Of a stretch of DNA of 14,799 nt, positions 1 to 7,773 are shown piece by piece (position 1 is the first letter of the stretch; the number at the start of each line of letters is the position of its first letter). The notes beneath the pieces were generated by a model. The model did not search any database, was not told the origin of the DNA, and saw only the letters and a program-made list of their open reading frames with translations. The stretch is from assembly GCA_016840185.1 (NCBI GenBank), contig JAEOSV010000217.1, forward strand, positions 1 to 14,799. The letters run 5' to 3'. A program made the translations under genes and the position numbers. The stretch is from Candidatus Hermodarchaeota archaeon (GTDB lineage Archaea > Asgardarchaeota > Hermodarchaeia > Hermodarchaeales > Hermodarchaeaceae).

Positions 1-475
1 GCTTACTCCTGGAAGAAAGAATTTCGCAGACCTTGCATTCAAGTTTGTATTAAGCAATCCCAACGTATCCGTTGCGTTATCCGGAATGGGATTTCATGAA
101 GAACTTGATGATAACTTGTATCTAACCACACGTGAAGACTACAACATCGTTTCCGATAATGAACAGAAGGCAATTGAGGGTATTGCAGCGAAATTCAAGG
201 AGCTTTGTGATCTTGTCTGTACAGGATGCAAATACTGTGAACCCTGCCCTAATGAAGTGAATATCAGCTTCATTTTCAATGCGTTACAACGCTACCAAAT
301 CTATGGAGTAAGAGGTCAAGCAAAATATCTCTACTCCGTAATTGGAAATGTTCCTTGGGCTCCAGGAAAGAATGCATCCGCATGTATTGAATGTGGTGAG
401 TGCCTGGAGAAATGTCCTCAGAGTATCGAAATTATTGAGCAATTGAAGAAAGCACATGATAATCTCTGCAGCTAG
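1..475 (+). CDS. Aldo/keto reductase with C-terminal iron-sulfur domain (3' part only)
   Basis: The reading frame is open from base 2, so the gene begins left of the window and only the last 157 residues are seen. The stretch ending in SNPNVSVALSGM fits the end of an aldo/keto reductase barrel, where NADP-dependent reduction of carbonyl compounds takes place. After it come two cysteine clusters: CTGCKYCEPCP (C-x2-C-x2-C-x2-C-P) and, near the C-terminus, CIECGECLEKCP (C-x2-C-x2-C-x3-C-P). Such a ferredoxin-like tail is known in a subgroup of aldo/keto reductases from anaerobes and is expected to hold [4Fe-4S] clusters, linking the enzyme to low-potential electron carriers. The protein is cytoplasmic; no membrane segment is seen. 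The flavodoxin-like gene follows about 85 bp downstream on the same strand and could be a redox partner (inference). The substrate is unknown. Confidence 0.88.
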   Translation, partial: LTPGRKNFADLAFKFVLSNPNVSVALSGMGFHEELDDNLYLTTREDYNIVSDNEQKAIEGIAAKFKELCDLVCTGCKYCEPCPNEVNISFIFNALQRYQIYGVRGQAKYLYSVIGNVPWAPGKNASACIECGECLEKCPQSIEIIEQLKKAHDNLCS

Positions 476-559
476 ATTTAGGCTGATGGCTGGGGTTCGT
501 GGTCAAAACAGTTAGCTAGTTTAATTGACTTTATTAGTCCGTATCTCTCAGTGGAAGGC

Positions 560-1108
560 ATGAAGATTCTTGTCGCCTATTACAGCGAAACTGGGAATAC
601 CCAAAAAGTTGCTGAAGCAATTCATGAGCAGTCTTCCATAAATCATGATGCAACACTGAAGAAAATTCATGATGTTTCACATGATGAACTCAAAGATTAT
701 GATCTATTATTGATAGGTTCCACCTGCCATGATGCGGATTTAGCACGTCCATTTAAACGGTTCTTAGACACACTCCCACAAAACTCACGATTCAAACTCG
801 CTGGATTCTTCACCCATGCAACCTTTACCCCGGATCACACTTCACGACGAAAAGAACTCTTTGCCCAATGGGCGGGAAAGTGTGGTCCAACCTTTGAACA
901 AGTATGTCAAGAAAAGGAAATTCAATTTCTCGGGTACTTCCATTGTATGGGTGCTCCATCAAAACCCCTTGAAGCGTTTATTCATAGTGAAATCATTACC
1001 TCTGACGAGGAGTGGAAGGAATACCTGCTTGAAGTGAAAACCCACCCAAATTCACAGGATTTAGAAGATGCCCAGAGATTTGCCCTGAAAGCCATTTCAA
1101 AGTGTTAG
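560..1108 (+). CDS. Flavodoxin-like protein
   Basis: A 182-residue protein starting MKILVAYYSETGNTQKVAEAI. The SETGNTQK loop (residues 9-16) right after the first beta strand is the FMN phosphate-binding loop of flavodoxins. The segment DYDLLLIGSTCH (47-57) is the next typical strand and loop. The family carries electrons on FMN between redox enzymes in the cytoplasm. Length is near a long-chain flavodoxin, but the C-terminal 60 residues, with an acidic helix-rich end, are not typical. The start is uncertain: a GTG at 551 would add three residues, but ATG at 560 gives the usual flavodoxin N-terminus. A TATA-like CTTTATTAG at 529-537 would place the RNA start close to 560, so a leaderless message is possible. 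It follows the iron-sulfur aldo/keto reductase on the same strand. Which enzyme it serves is not known. Confidence 0.85.
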   Translation: MKILVAYYSETGNTQKVAEAIHEQSSINHDATLKKIHDVSHDELKDYDLLLIGSTCHDADLARPFKRFLDTLPQNSRFKLAGFFTHATFTPDHTSRRKELFAQWAGKCGPTFEQVCQEKEIQFLGYFHCMGAPSKPLEAFIHSEIITSDEEWKEYLLEVKTHPNSQDLEDAQRFALKAISKC

Positions 1109-1131
1109 ATTCACGGGTGATATGTACCTGT

Positions 1132-2175
1132 TTAAAAACGGCGTGGTTTCTTTGGGTAAGTTTGGAAGGGAGTTCTCGGTTCCATGCTAATCCAATCACT
1201 CTCTTGGTCCAAACGCGTCAATGAACGAAGCAGGTCAAAGGTAACCCATCGAGACACTTCTGGGTAACGGTCATATTCCCAGAGCCCATAGGGTCCCTGT
1301 AAGTCTTTAACGAATTTTACACTTTCAACAACACGGGGATCGTCAAGGTTCGTTCCAATCCGCCAAGACAAGTCAAGCATCTGACCGACATCATACCGTT
1401 TGAAATACGTAAACCCCCCTCGTGGAGGTTCTGCGCCCACAATCCGGGCGACTTCAAAACCTAGTGTATGGGCCTGACGTTGCTCTTGAGCTAGGAGTTT
1501 GTCTAAACCTCTACGGGCGGATTCACTGTTACGTCGGGTTGGGTGTAATGCTAAAGCGCTGACTGCTGCAGTAGTATTGGTTCGGCATCCGAATTTCGAA
1601 TGGGGTAATCGTCGGTACCCTGCTGAAAAGATGTAATCTTCTTCATGGCGACCTGAATGCCATCCGCCATCAGGGAGTTCTTCATTGAGTAACCATTCAT
1701 AAGCAGCTTCAGCTCGTTTATCTGTGGAGTATCCTGCCCAAGCTAGCCCCAGCAACGGTAAGGCGGTCTGAACGGGTATGGCATGATATTTTACGTCAGC
1801 TGATCGACCTCCATCGAGAACCGCTCCTTGGGTGACTAATGGAAATGCCCCATCAGCTAGCTGCTGGGAAAAGAGATATTCTGCACCCTTCTTCACAGCT
1901 GGATGTTTTGGACCCAAGCCAAAATATCCTAACCCCATTAGAGCTTGGGCTGTCATACGGATCCGCCCCAATATGGCTCCTCCACCCTCTCCACTTCGAA
2001 ATGAACCATCCTGTTCTTGCAAGGCAAGAAAGCTCATCAACCTTGAATCTTTTTGTTGGAGCTCTCGAAGTTCTTGAACTTCAGCATCGGACTCGGAGCG
2101 GTCTAATAAGTCTCGGAGTACGAGGAGTCGTAAGCTAGGAGATGGATCTGCCAGAAGTAGTGGTATCCACGTCAT
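1132..2175 (-). CDS. Squalene-cyclase/prenyltransferase-like toroid repeat protein
   Basis: A 347-residue protein with repeated alpha-helical units and turns of the type found in terpenoid cyclases and prenyltransferase beta subunits: QEQDGSF (53-59), DGAFP (108-112), LPDGGW (167-172) and GPYGLWEY (294-301). These predict an alpha/alpha toroid. The N-terminal 50 residues are helical and resemble the usual opening of this uncharacterised family. I see no DXDDTA acid motif of squalene-hopene cyclase; the matching place reads RTNTTAAVSAL (198-208), so cyclase activity is doubtful and a binding role is more likely. No signal peptide or membrane helix is evident. Its ATG overlaps the TGA of the upstream UvrA-like gene as ATGA, so the two are probably translated together and may act together. 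Proteins of this family are sometimes labelled as nitrogen-fixation proteins in databases; nothing in the sequence supports that. Confidence 0.8.
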   Translation of the reverse strand: MTWIPLLLADPSPSLRLLVLRDLLDRSESDAEVQELRELQQKDSRLMSFLALQEQDGSFRSGEGGGAILGRIRMTAQALMGLGYFGLGPKHPAVKKGAEYLFSQQLADGAFPLVTQGAVLDGGRSADVKYHAIPVQTALPLLGLAWAGYSTDKRAEAAYEWLLNEELPDGGWHSGRHEEDYIFSAGYRRLPHSKFGCRTNTTAAVSALALHPTRRNSESARRGLDKLLAQEQRQAHTLGFEVARIVGAEPPRGGFTYFKRYDVGQMLDLSWRIGTNLDDPRVVESVKFVKDLQGPYGLWEYDRYPEVSRWVTFDLLRSLTRLDQESDWISMEPRTPFQTYPKKPRRF

Positions 2176-5100
2176 GACATCTCCTCCAAAACTTCCTGAA
2201 GATAGGGGGCAGTCGGCGTTTCCGAGTTTGCTATGGTTTCAGGGGTACCCGCGGCGATGATTTTACCTCCATTGGGACCTCCACCGGGCCCCAGTTCAAT
2301 AATCCAATCACAAGACGCGAGGATGTGGGGGTGGTGTTCCACTACAACTACGGTATGTCCAGCATCGACGAGCTTATGGAGGACACTCACGAGCTGGGCG
2401 ACATCCTCCATGTGAAGACCGACTGAGGGTTCATCCAGAATGTAGAGTGTAGATTCTTTAGTTTTCTTAAGGAGCTCCTTGGCAATTTTAAGGCGTTGCA
2501 CTTCTCCACCAGATAAAGTGTAACTTCGTTGATTCCAAACCAAATATCCCAATCCCACCTCTCTAGCAAGTTTCAGGGGATGAGAAATTTTCGGTTCATC
2601 TTTGAAGCGTTCGTAGACTTCATCTAACGTCATTTGGTTGAGCTCAGGAAGAGCGATTTCGTGAACCCGGACCTCCCAGGCCTCAGGAGTATACCCCGTT
2701 CCTTTGCAGGTTTCACATTCAACGTATTCAGTTGGTAAAAACCCCATGTCAAGTCTTAGAATCCCCCTGCCCTTACATGCAGAGCAAGCTTGTGCTAACT
2801 CCTTGTCACCTAGCCCTAAGGCTTGAGCATCGTCACTATCAAGAAAGATTTTTAACATGGGTTTAAGGAGATTCAAAAAACTTGCCGGGCTGCGAATACC
2901 CCGCCGGGATTGATCCACCAAGATTGCTCGTTTGGGCTGACCCGAAATTGAATCATGCAGTCCAGGTTCAAGAGGTTCCCGGGCGAAGGATGACGAATGG
3001 AGCTGTCTGACTAATGCCCGACCAACCGTATCGATGAGGAGAGTGCTTTTTCCGGAACCAGAAACGCCACACACGCCTGTGAATGTTCTGAGCGGAAATC
3101 GAGCGTCATCACCTTGGAGATTGTTTGCTCGAGCACCTTTCACAACAATCCAGTTCTGAGGATGGCGTCTTCGTTTCGTATCCATCCACTGTTGTAACCC
3201 CTTACCTGACGGACCACCATCGTTTTTCCCTTCCAGTAACCATTTTCCTGTGATGGTCTTTGCTTGAATGATATCGGATGGTTTCCCAACAGCTACGATT
3301 TCACCACCCTGGGCTCCTGCCTGAGGACCCAAATCAATCACATGATCGGCGGCCCGGATGAGGAGCAGATCATGTTCGACAACAACTACGGTATTGCCTT
3401 CATCGCGAAGTTCCTGTAATGCTTTGAGTAAGGCATCTAGCTCTGAGGGGTGCATCCCTCGAGATGGTTCATCCACAAGAATCGTAATGGATGTGAGATC
3501 ACTTCCAAGGAGGCTAGCTAGCTGGATCCGTTGTGCTTCCCCAGCAGAAAGAGTGCCAATAGGGCGATTCAGATGAAGATATCCAATTCCAACTTGCCGC
3601 AAGAATTGTAATCGACGGCGAATGGTTGCTAGACTCGTTTCAACTAATGGAATATCCGTGGGGATTGGGGGAAGTTGAGCAAGAAAAGATTCTAACTCAG
3701 AGAGTGGCATTTCACTCATTTCGAAGATATTCTTCTCTTGAATAGTGACCGCTAGAAACTCAGGACGAAGGCCAGCTCCGTTGCATTCGGTGCAAACTAT
3801 CTCCTTCGTATATGTTCCATGAATATCATAATGATAAAGCCAACTTTCATCTTGGTAGAAGCCCTTCCATGTCCACTTTGATTGCCGTTCTTTTCCTTTC
3901 AGGCGACCTGCGGATTTGCTAATGTATGTGAAATGGTAGGTCTCTCCATCTCCATAAAAGAAGACTTCCTGGGCCTTCTTTGACATCTGATTCCAAGGAG
4001 TTTTGAAAGGATCAAATCCATACCGCTTCCCTAACTCAGCAATTACCGGCTGATCCTTACATAAGTAGGTTTTCGGCCAATAACCTGGTGAATACATGGC
4101 ACCCGCACAAAGTGGTTTTTCTGGATGCACAATGAGCTTTTCGGGTTGGGGAAGACGTAAGATTCCTAATCCATTGCATTTCTTACAAGAGCTCACCCAG
4201 TGAGCAGAGGAGAAATGCTGCGGTTTAGCAATTGAACCTGAGGCTTGACATTGTGTGCAAAACCATTGGTTTTCTCGATGCATAGTAGCTCCGCATTTTA
4301 AGCAAGTGCGTTTACCTATGGCCGCAAAGAGGTTGGTGAGATGGGCACCAATTTCAGTTAGCTCTCCCACGCTGTTTCGACGTGTAAATTGTGGAATTTG
4401 GGTCCACAGATGGGCACGATGTGTAGCTACGGTGATGGTAACTCCAAGCCCAGTAATAGAATCGACAAAGGCTTCTGCCCCTTCACGAATTCCCTGACGT
4501 TCGTACATTGAGAGTGTTTCCAAATACCGCCGACGGGCTTCAGCCTGCAAAATATCTTGAACCAAACTCGACTTGCCCGATCCAGATATCCCCGTAACCA
4601 CAGTCAATGACTCTTTAGGGATATCGACGTCGATACCCTTCAAATTATTAATCTGAGCATTACGCACAGCAATAACAGGAACCTGTTCTCTCTTCGATTT
4701 CTTGGCAGTTTTTCGGGGTTGAACCTTGGTTTCAGTTTTAAGTGCTACTCCAGTTAGGGATTCTTCAACTTTAACTAACTCGGCAGGTGGACCTTCAAAG
4801 AGCACCTCTCCGCCTTGAGGACCTGCTCCAGGACCAAGGTCAACGATCCAGTCCGCAGCGCGCATAAAATCAGTATTATGCTCGACAACGACAATGGTCG
4901 CCCCGTGTCGAACTAATCGGTCGAGCACAGTCAGGAGACCATTGAGATCCTTGGGATGGAGTCCAGTTGAGGGTTCATCAAGGATGATGAGTTGGTTGGC
5001 TAGCCGATTTCGACCCAAAAACTTTGTTAATTTGACACGTTGGGCTTCTCCACCTGAAAGTGTAGGTGACGGCTGTCCTAGTTCAAGGTATCCTAATCCT

Positions 5101-7100
5101 ACTTCAAGAAGGGCGTTGAGAATCCGTTGGGCTGCGTCACGTTTTGCTGAAGTGAGATGGGAGGATTTGGTTAATTTCTCACCGATTTCCATAATTGGAA
5201 GGGAGTAAAAATCTGCAATGTTTAGACACTCGCCGTCAAATTCGACGTGAGCTGAAAGTACTTCAGGGCTAAACCGCTGTCCTGCACATTCTTCACAAGG
5301 TAACCAGATTGATGGAAGGTATTGCATTTTCACTTCACTGGCTCCAATTCCCTTACAGGCAGGACAGGCACCCTCGGGGCGGTTGAACGAAAAATGCGAT
5401 TTTGACAGTCCAGTTGCTTCAGCAAAGAAGTCACGAATGATAGCAGCTAGCTTCGTGTACGTCGCAGGATTGGAGCGTGGGTTTCGACCAATTGGGCTCT
5501 GATCCACTAACACTGGTTTGATTTTCGGTCCTTCAATCGAATCACACCCGATAGGGGCATTCTTGGTAAGAGAAGGAACAAGGACATGTTCAACTAGAGT
5601 GCTTTTTCCAGAGCCTGATACTCCAGAAATCACTGTAAGCCTTTCAAGGGGAATTGTAACACGAATATTCTTCAGGTTATGTTGATGCGCCTTGTCCACG
5701 ATTATAAAGTTCTCAGGTTCTGGGCGTGGCTCAGGTGGTGTTACACGGTTTCGGAGACTGAAATACTGACCAGTCGCAGTATCGGCTAGCCACAGTTCGG
5801 CAGGTGGTCCTTTGAACACGACTTCTCCTCCAAGTTTACCGGCACCGGGTCCCAAGTCAATTGCCTGATCAGCGGCTGCGGCAGCAACACGTTCGTGTTC
5901 TATAAAAATCACAGGACCTGCTAATTCCCGGAATGCTGGAAGGAGACTGGCGATATCCGCGTGGTGTTGTCCAATGGTTGGTTCATCTAAAACGTGAATA
6001 ATATCCTCTAAACGACTTGATAATGAAATGGCAAGGCGAACCCGTTGCGATTCACCACGGGAAAGGGTTGGAGAGGATCGGTTTAACGAAATATATCCCA
6101 GCCCAACACGGTTCAATGCTTCGAGCCGGCGTTGAATCTCAGAGTGTAGTCGATTCGCGGTCGAAGGCAGTGACACTTGTTTGAAGAGAGCACAGATCTC
6201 CTCAACAGAATGGGCTATCAGTTCGGGTAAACGCATCCCTTCCCATCGCACCGAAGCAGCCTGAGGATGCATTCCAGTATCAGCACACGGTTCGCACCCT
6301 TTACCTTTGCAATAGGGACAAGGCTGATTGAAATGGGTAGGTCGGAGTTCTCGAAATCCTGCTCCACAACTACTGCAAATCCGTGTGGTCGCTAGAGTAA
6401 TACTCGATTGTTTGGATTGAGCACGAATCGCCCCAGAACCCATTGCCGTTGCCTGCTTGGTAAATTCTCGAATTTGTTTCACTGATACGGAGGAATCAAT
6501 TGTGCCAATTTGGATTTCGATGGAATGAGACTTGGCGGCTGATAACGATTTTCCGCCCCATCCTTTTCCATCCACAATGATTGACCTTCTACCCAACTCT
6601 TCACCTAAAGTGTTCAGGAGGGTTTTATGGCTTCCTTGAACATTCTGTACGAGTGGTGCAAATATCTGCTGCGGGTCTTCCTTCGACAACAAGCTTAACC
6701 GTTCGACAAGTTCGTCTTCCGTTAACACACTCAGCGGGTGCCCACACCGGAGACAATGACGATCTCCAAAATTTGCATAAAGTAATCGAAGAAATGGGTG
6801 TAATCCAGAGGCTGTAGCGAGAGTGGATCCAGGATTCCGATTTAAAAGATTCTGACCAACGGCGATTGTTGGACCAAGACCGGTAATCATCTCCACATCT
6901 GCAGGCGCAAGCCGTTGTCCCCCCCGACCATACAAAAAGACATCGAGAAAACGACGATTCGCTTCATGGAATAACGTATCAAAAACGAGGGAAGTCTTAC
7001 CCGACCCTGAAACCCCCGTGACCACAGTAAGCCCATCACCAAATTGAACATCGATGTTCTTGAGGTTGTGTTCACGGGCACCCTTGATACGAATATCCAT
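2172..7100 (-). CDS. UvrA-like protein with four ABC ATPase domains (tandem UvrA fusion)
   Basis: A 1642-residue protein made of two UvrA-like units; standard UvrA is about 940 residues with two ATPase domains. Walker A motifs G-[VI]-SGSGK-[ST] lie at residues 29-36, 493-500, 837-844 and 1345-1352. Signature motifs are LSRGE (346), LSGGE (681), LSAGE (1184) and LSGGE (1529). Walker B motifs are LDEP (371), LDEP (707), LVDEP (1208) and LDEP (1555). Zinc-type C-x2-C-x19-C-x2-C modules follow the second and fourth Walker A (579-605, 1439-1465). A Lys/Arg-rich linker (about 791-805) joins the units. UvrA scans DNA for damage and loads UvrB; shorter UvrA-like proteins are linked to resistance to DNA-binding drugs. 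Unit 1 keeps a UvrB-binding-like region (about 120-240); unit 2 keeps an insertion domain (about 985-1106). A GGGGAG site sits 6 nt before the ATG. Repair is plausible; drug tolerance is an alternative. Confidence 0.93.
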   Translation of the reverse strand: MDIRIKGAREHNLKNIDVQFGDGLTVVTGVSGSGKTSLVFDTLFHEANRRFLDVFLYGRGGQRLAPADVEMITGLGPTIAVGQNLLNRNPGSTLATASGLHPFLRLLYANFGDRHCLRCGHPLSVLTEDELVERLSLLSKEDPQQIFAPLVQNVQGSHKTLLNTLGEELGRRSIIVDGKGWGGKSLSAAKSHSIEIQIGTIDSSVSVKQIREFTKQATAMGSGAIRAQSKQSSITLATTRICSSCGAGFRELRPTHFNQPCPYCKGKGCEPCADTGMHPQAASVRWEGMRLPELIAHSVEEICALFKQVSLPSTANRLHSEIQRRLEALNRVGLGYISLNRSSPTLSRGESQRVRLAISLSSRLEDIIHVLDEPTIGQHHADIASLLPAFRELAGPVIFIEHERVAAAAADQAIDLGPGAGKLGGEVVFKGPPAELWLADTATGQYFSLRNRVTPPEPRPEPENFIIVDKAHQHNLKNIRVTIPLERLTVISGVSGSGKSTLVEHVLVPSLTKNAPIGCDSIEGPKIKPVLVDQSPIGRNPRSNPATYTKLAAIIRDFFAEATGLSKSHFSFNRPEGACPACKGIGASEVKMQYLPSIWLPCEECAGQRFSPEVLSAHVEFDGECLNIADFYSLPIMEIGEKLTKSSHLTSAKRDAAQRILNALLEVGLGYLELGQPSPTLSGGEAQRVKLTKFLGRNRLANQLIILDEPSTGLHPKDLNGLLTVLDRLVRHGATIVVVEHNTDFMRAADWIVDLGPGAGPQGGEVLFEGPPAELVKVEESLTGVALKTETKVQPRKTAKKSKREQVPVIAVRNAQINNLKGIDVDIPKESLTVVTGISGSGKSSLVQDILQAEARRRYLETLSMYERQGIREGAEAFVDSITGLGVTITVATHRAHLWTQIPQFTRRNSVGELTEIGAHLTNLFAAIGKRTCLKCGATMHRENQWFCTQCQASGSIAKPQHFSSAHWVSSCKKCNGLGILRLPQPEKLIVHPEKPLCAGAMYSPGYWPKTYLCKDQPVIAELGKRYGFDPFKTPWNQMSKKAQEVFFYGDGETYHFTYISKSAGRLKGKERQSKWTWKGFYQDESWLYHYDIHGTYTKEIVCTECNGAGLRPEFLAVTIQEKNIFEMSEMPLSELESFLAQLPPIPTDIPLVETSLATIRRRLQFLRQVGIGYLHLNRPIGTLSAGEAQRIQLASLLGSDLTSITILVDEPSRGMHPSELDALLKALQELRDEGNTVVVVEHDLLLIRAADHVIDLGPQAGAQGGEIVAVGKPSDIIQAKTITGKWLLEGKNDGGPSGKGLQQWMDTKRRRHPQNWIVVKGARANNLQGDDARFPLRTFTGVCGVSGSGKSTLLIDTVGRALVRQLHSSSFAREPLEPGLHDSISGQPKRAILVDQSRRGIRSPASFLNLLKPMLKIFLDSDDAQALGLGDKELAQACSACKGRGILRLDMGFLPTEYVECETCKGTGYTPEAWEVRVHEIALPELNQMTLDEVYERFKDEPKISHPLKLAREVGLGYLVWNQRSYTLSGGEVQRLKIAKELLKKTKESTLYILDEPSVGLHMEDVAQLVSVLHKLVDAGHTVVVVEHHPHILASCDWIIELGPGGGPNGGKIIAAGTPETIANSETPTAPYLQEVLEEMS

Positions 7101-7106
7101 GTGTAT

Positions 7107-7112
7107 CTCCCC
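7107..7112 (-). promoter_or_regulatory. Ribosome binding site of the UvrA-like gene
   Basis: GGGGAG is placed 6 nt upstream of the ATG at 7100 on the minus strand. This strong Shine-Dalgarno match fixes the start of the four-ATPase gene and argues for a message with a leader. Confidence 0.75.
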
Positions 7113-7167
7113 AAGATAGGTAGACCGAATACTTGAACTTTACAGTAACACGACAATCATTTGGAAA

Positions 7168-7175
7168 GTATAAAA
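7168..7175 (-). promoter_or_regulatory. Candidate TATA box for the UvrA-like/toroid operon
   Basis: On the minus strand the sequence reads TTTTATAC, close to the archaeal TATA consensus. It lies about 68-75 nt upstream of the ATG, which would put the RNA start near 7146 and give a leader of about 45 nt containing the GGGGAG site. No clear BRE is seen beside it. The same bases read GTATAAAA on the plus strand and could also serve the rightward gene. Assignment is by position only. Confidence 0.45.
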
Positions 7176-7268
7176 CCGAACAGAGACCAGATGAAAAGTA
7201 ATCTCATCATTTACATCGTTTCGAGAATCTCAACATCTAAAGGAACATCTCAGGAAGCACCTGACGCC

Positions 7269-7276
7269 TTAAATAA
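7269..7276 (+). promoter_or_regulatory. Candidate TATA box for the PH-like gene
   Basis: TTAAATAA lies about 37 nt before the ATG at 7310. An archaeal RNA start about 25 nt downstream of its centre would fall near 7298, leaving a short leader of about 12 nt. The rest of the 7113-7268 intergenic stretch holds the leftward promoter and nothing else I can name. Confidence 0.4.
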
Positions 7277-7309
7277 CATCGTAGGATTGTGGGAGTTGGG
7301 GATATCACC

Positions 7310-7756
7310 ATGTCAGAAAATCTCTACATACCATTAGATCAACTTGATCCTGGATTCCAACAACTCATTCCAGAAGGCGCAAACATTCTCTATACAACTC
7401 GTGCCCAAGTCCTCAAACGGGGAATGGGTGCACACAAGAAATCTGGTTATGTCGTCGTCACTGATCAAGGGATTGCCTTTCACGCAGCCAAAACTGGGCT
7501 TTTTGAAGTAAGCTTCGTGTCCATGTCTGCTGGAGCCCTCGCAGGCTTTATTCCTTGGGCGAACATCGACAAGTTCGGCAATCACAAAGACAAAATCCAA
7601 GTCAAACACACCCTTCCAGACAATCCGAAGAAGAAACTCGAATGGTTCTTCAAATGCGAACGGTGCAAAGACCAGGGTGAAGAAAAGAAGGATTTCGAAG
7701 GTCGAAAGAAAGGCTTTGGACCCTTCGTTGAAAGTCTCTACAAACAGAACAAATAA
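7310..7756 (+). CDS. PH-like (GRAM/bPH-type) domain protein
   Basis: A 148-residue soluble protein not recognised by name. The run of short beta strands GYVVVTDQGIAFHAA (46-60), FIPWANIDKFG (80-90), KIQVKH (95-100) and WFFKC (112-116), ending in a helix GFGPFVESLY (135-144), is the pattern of a pleckstrin-homology-like fold, as in GRAM and bacterial PH domains. These usually bind lipids, peptides or partner proteins. A C-x2-C pair (CERC, 116-119) is followed by a highly charged Lys/Glu stretch (120-135). No transmembrane segment or signal peptide is present. The start at ATG 7310 is chosen over an in-frame GTG at 7289 because a GGGGAT element lies about 8 nt before it and the GTG version adds no conserved sequence. 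It is transcribed away from the UvrA-like operon and converges on the DUF3788 gene. Fold assignment is tentative. Confidence 0.72.
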   Translation: MSENLYIPLDQLDPGFQQLIPEGANILYTTRAQVLKRGMGAHKKSGYVVVTDQGIAFHAAKTGLFEVSFVSMSAGALAGFIPWANIDKFGNHKDKIQVKHTLPDNPKKKLEWFFKCERCKDQGEEKKDFEGRKKGFGPFVESLYKQNK

Positions 7757-7773
7757 TCAAACAGAATTTTGGG

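Noticed and set aside
551..559. GTG at 551 as start of the flavodoxin-like gene
   Set aside because: It adds only MEG before a typical flavodoxin N-terminus and has no ribosome site; ATG 560 is preferred, though not proven.
476..559. Possible terminator or riboswitch between the first two genes
   Set aside because: No stable stem or conserved riboswitch core is visible; only TATA-like A/T-rich bases near 520-537.
1132..2175. Possible nitrogen-fixation (NifH-like) protein
   Set aside because: No P-loop or NifH cysteines are present; the sequence is a toroid repeat protein and the label would be a database carry-over.
3358..5208. Plus-strand open frames inside the UvrA-like gene (for example 3358-3576 and 4894-5208)
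   Set aside because: They are antisense to well-conserved ATPase motifs, are rich in Ser/Arg as expected of antisense translation, and resemble no family.
2172..7100. Complete nucleotide excision repair cluster
   Set aside because: Only a UvrA-like gene is present. No UvrB helicase or UvrC nuclease motifs occur in the window, so the repair role is not proven.
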